From: Nitrospinaceae bacterium
GTDB taxonomy: Bacteria > Nitrospinota > Nitrospinia > Nitrospinales > VA-1
Length of the DNA stretch: 5,905 bases
Direction of reading: 5' to 3'
Assembly: GCA_029261675.1 (NCBI GenBank)
Contig: JAJDBA010000161.1
Coordinates: 1 to 5,905, forward strand
Every line of letters begins with the position of its first letter. Position 1 is the first letter of the stretch. Shown in pieces: positions 5,401-5,905 of this stretch. The notes under the pieces are model-generated. The model was given only the letters and a program-made list of their open reading frames with translations. It was not told the DNA's origin and searched no databases. Position numbers and translations under genes: made by a program.

Positions 5401-5841
5401 ATGAAAAAGATATTTGCTTTAACAGTAGCTTTTATCGCTGGTATTGCTATGACAGCTAGCGCAGGTAGCATTGGTCCCGGTCAGATGACAAAATGTAACG
5501 ATGCCAAGAGCATTACTTTTGAGAATGCAGGTCCTGCTAACGATGCTAGCGGTAAAGATGGCTATACCGTTAATGATCGTGGTGGCGCAAATGTTATGGT
5601 TTGGAAATCTTCTAACTTCACAACAGTTCCTGTGACCCTAGGACCGAACGACAACAACGATAGCGTTAACGGTGCAGATGGTGGGCGAACGGGTTTGCCA
5701 CAACGAGGCGGAATGGGTAAACATAAAGTGACCTACACCTCTCAGACTAATTTCAGCCGTGGTGATTCTATCGGTGATATCAGTGGATTGGTTAAAATCA
5801 CCAACCACGGTCAAAACGTAGTAAATGTTACTTGTAACTAA
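5401..5841 (+). CDS. Small exported Gly/Asn/Asp/Thr-rich protein, probably abundant, unknown function
   Basis: This 146-residue protein has a textbook signal peptide (MKK, hydrophobic 5-17, cleavage likely after A21 in ASA/GS). The mature chain of about 125 residues is rich in Gly, Asn, Asp, Ser and Thr, has no long hydrophobic stretch and looks beta-rich. It has exactly two cysteines, C32 near the mature N-terminus and C145 next to the C-terminus, suggesting one disulfide that ties the ends together. An acidic loop GPNDNNDSVNGADGG (81-95) could bind a metal such as calcium; this is speculation. Codon choice (mostly GGT for Gly, AAC for Asn, frequent GCT) is more biased than in neighbouring genes and, with the strong ribosome binding site, points to high expression. 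I do not recognise the family. A surface, matrix or periplasmic structural role is possible. It follows the response regulator after a 267-base regulatory-looking gap. Confidence 0.85.
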   Translation: MKKIFALTVAFIAGIAMTASAGSIGPGQMTKCNDAKSITFENAGPANDASGKDGYTVNDRGGANVMVWKSSNFTTVPVTLGPNDNNDSVNGADGGRTGLPQRGGMGKHKVTYTSQTNFSRGDSIGDISGLVKITNHGQNVVNVTCN

Positions 5842-5850
5842 TTTTTTTTT
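5827..5850 (+). terminator. Possible weak intrinsic terminator at the end of the 5401 gene
   Basis: GTTAC-TT-GTAAC (5827-5838) can form a short stem, realistically four pairs with a CUUG loop. Three bases later a run of nine T residues follows (5842-5850). The stem overlaps the last codons and is A+T rich, so it would be a weak terminator. The T run right after the stop codon is the better part of the evidence. Confidence 0.4.
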
Positions 5851-5905
5851 GTAAGGGCTTAATAAGCGAGTTAGGTTCTTACCCTAGTGAAGCAGCCGAC
5901 CACTC
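5851..5905. other. Short gene-free tail of the window
   Basis: No coding frame can be supported here. GCTTA-A-TAAGC (5857-5867) is a perfect 11-base palindrome, and GTAAG (5851-5855) is complementary to CTTAC (5878-5882), so the stretch could fold or hold an operator. It is too close to the window edge to interpret further. Confidence 0.3.

Overview
The window (5905 bases, roughly 40-45% G+C by eye) reads as bacterial chromosome. Genes are dense, two proteins carry Sec signal peptides, and there is a NarL/FixJ-type two-component pair with a membrane-anchored kinase. Signal peptides and domain styles suit a Gram-negative or other diderm bacterium, but nothing here fixes the phylum. I see no transposase, phage gene, tRNA, rRNA or CRISPR array.

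Left part (1-2757, minus strand): three genes in one direction that look like an operon. First is a small exported protein of unknown function (2757-2275). After 22 bases comes a radical-SAM protein of the spore-photoproduct-lyase-like group (2252-1407), with an unusually spaced cysteine motif. Its stop codon shares a base with the start of an ABC-class ATPase (1407 to the left edge, C-terminus outside the window). The ATPase start is preceded by a small hairpin that covers its ribosome binding site, which suggests its translation depends on the radical-SAM gene.

Middle (2758-2858): a divergent intergenic region with a plausible promoter for the leftward operon and a 12-base dyad. Centre-right (2859-5133, plus strand): a four-transmembrane, GAF-containing histidine kinase and a LuxR-type response regulator, overlapping by 26 bases.

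Right part (5134-5905): 267 bases without a gene, rich in short direct and inverted repeats, lead to a small exported protein (5401-5841). It has a strong ribosome binding site, codon choice suggestive of high expression, and one cysteine near each end of the mature chain. A weak hairpin plus nine T residues closes it.

Possible joint working, as inference: the kinase senses a signal through its membrane or GAF part, and the regulator controls one or both flanking promoters (2758-2858 and 5134-5400). The radical-SAM/ATPase pair is the best candidate for an uncharacterised system. Both families have known members that act on nucleic acids, and the tight coupling suggests a joint function, but no substrate can be read from the sequence.
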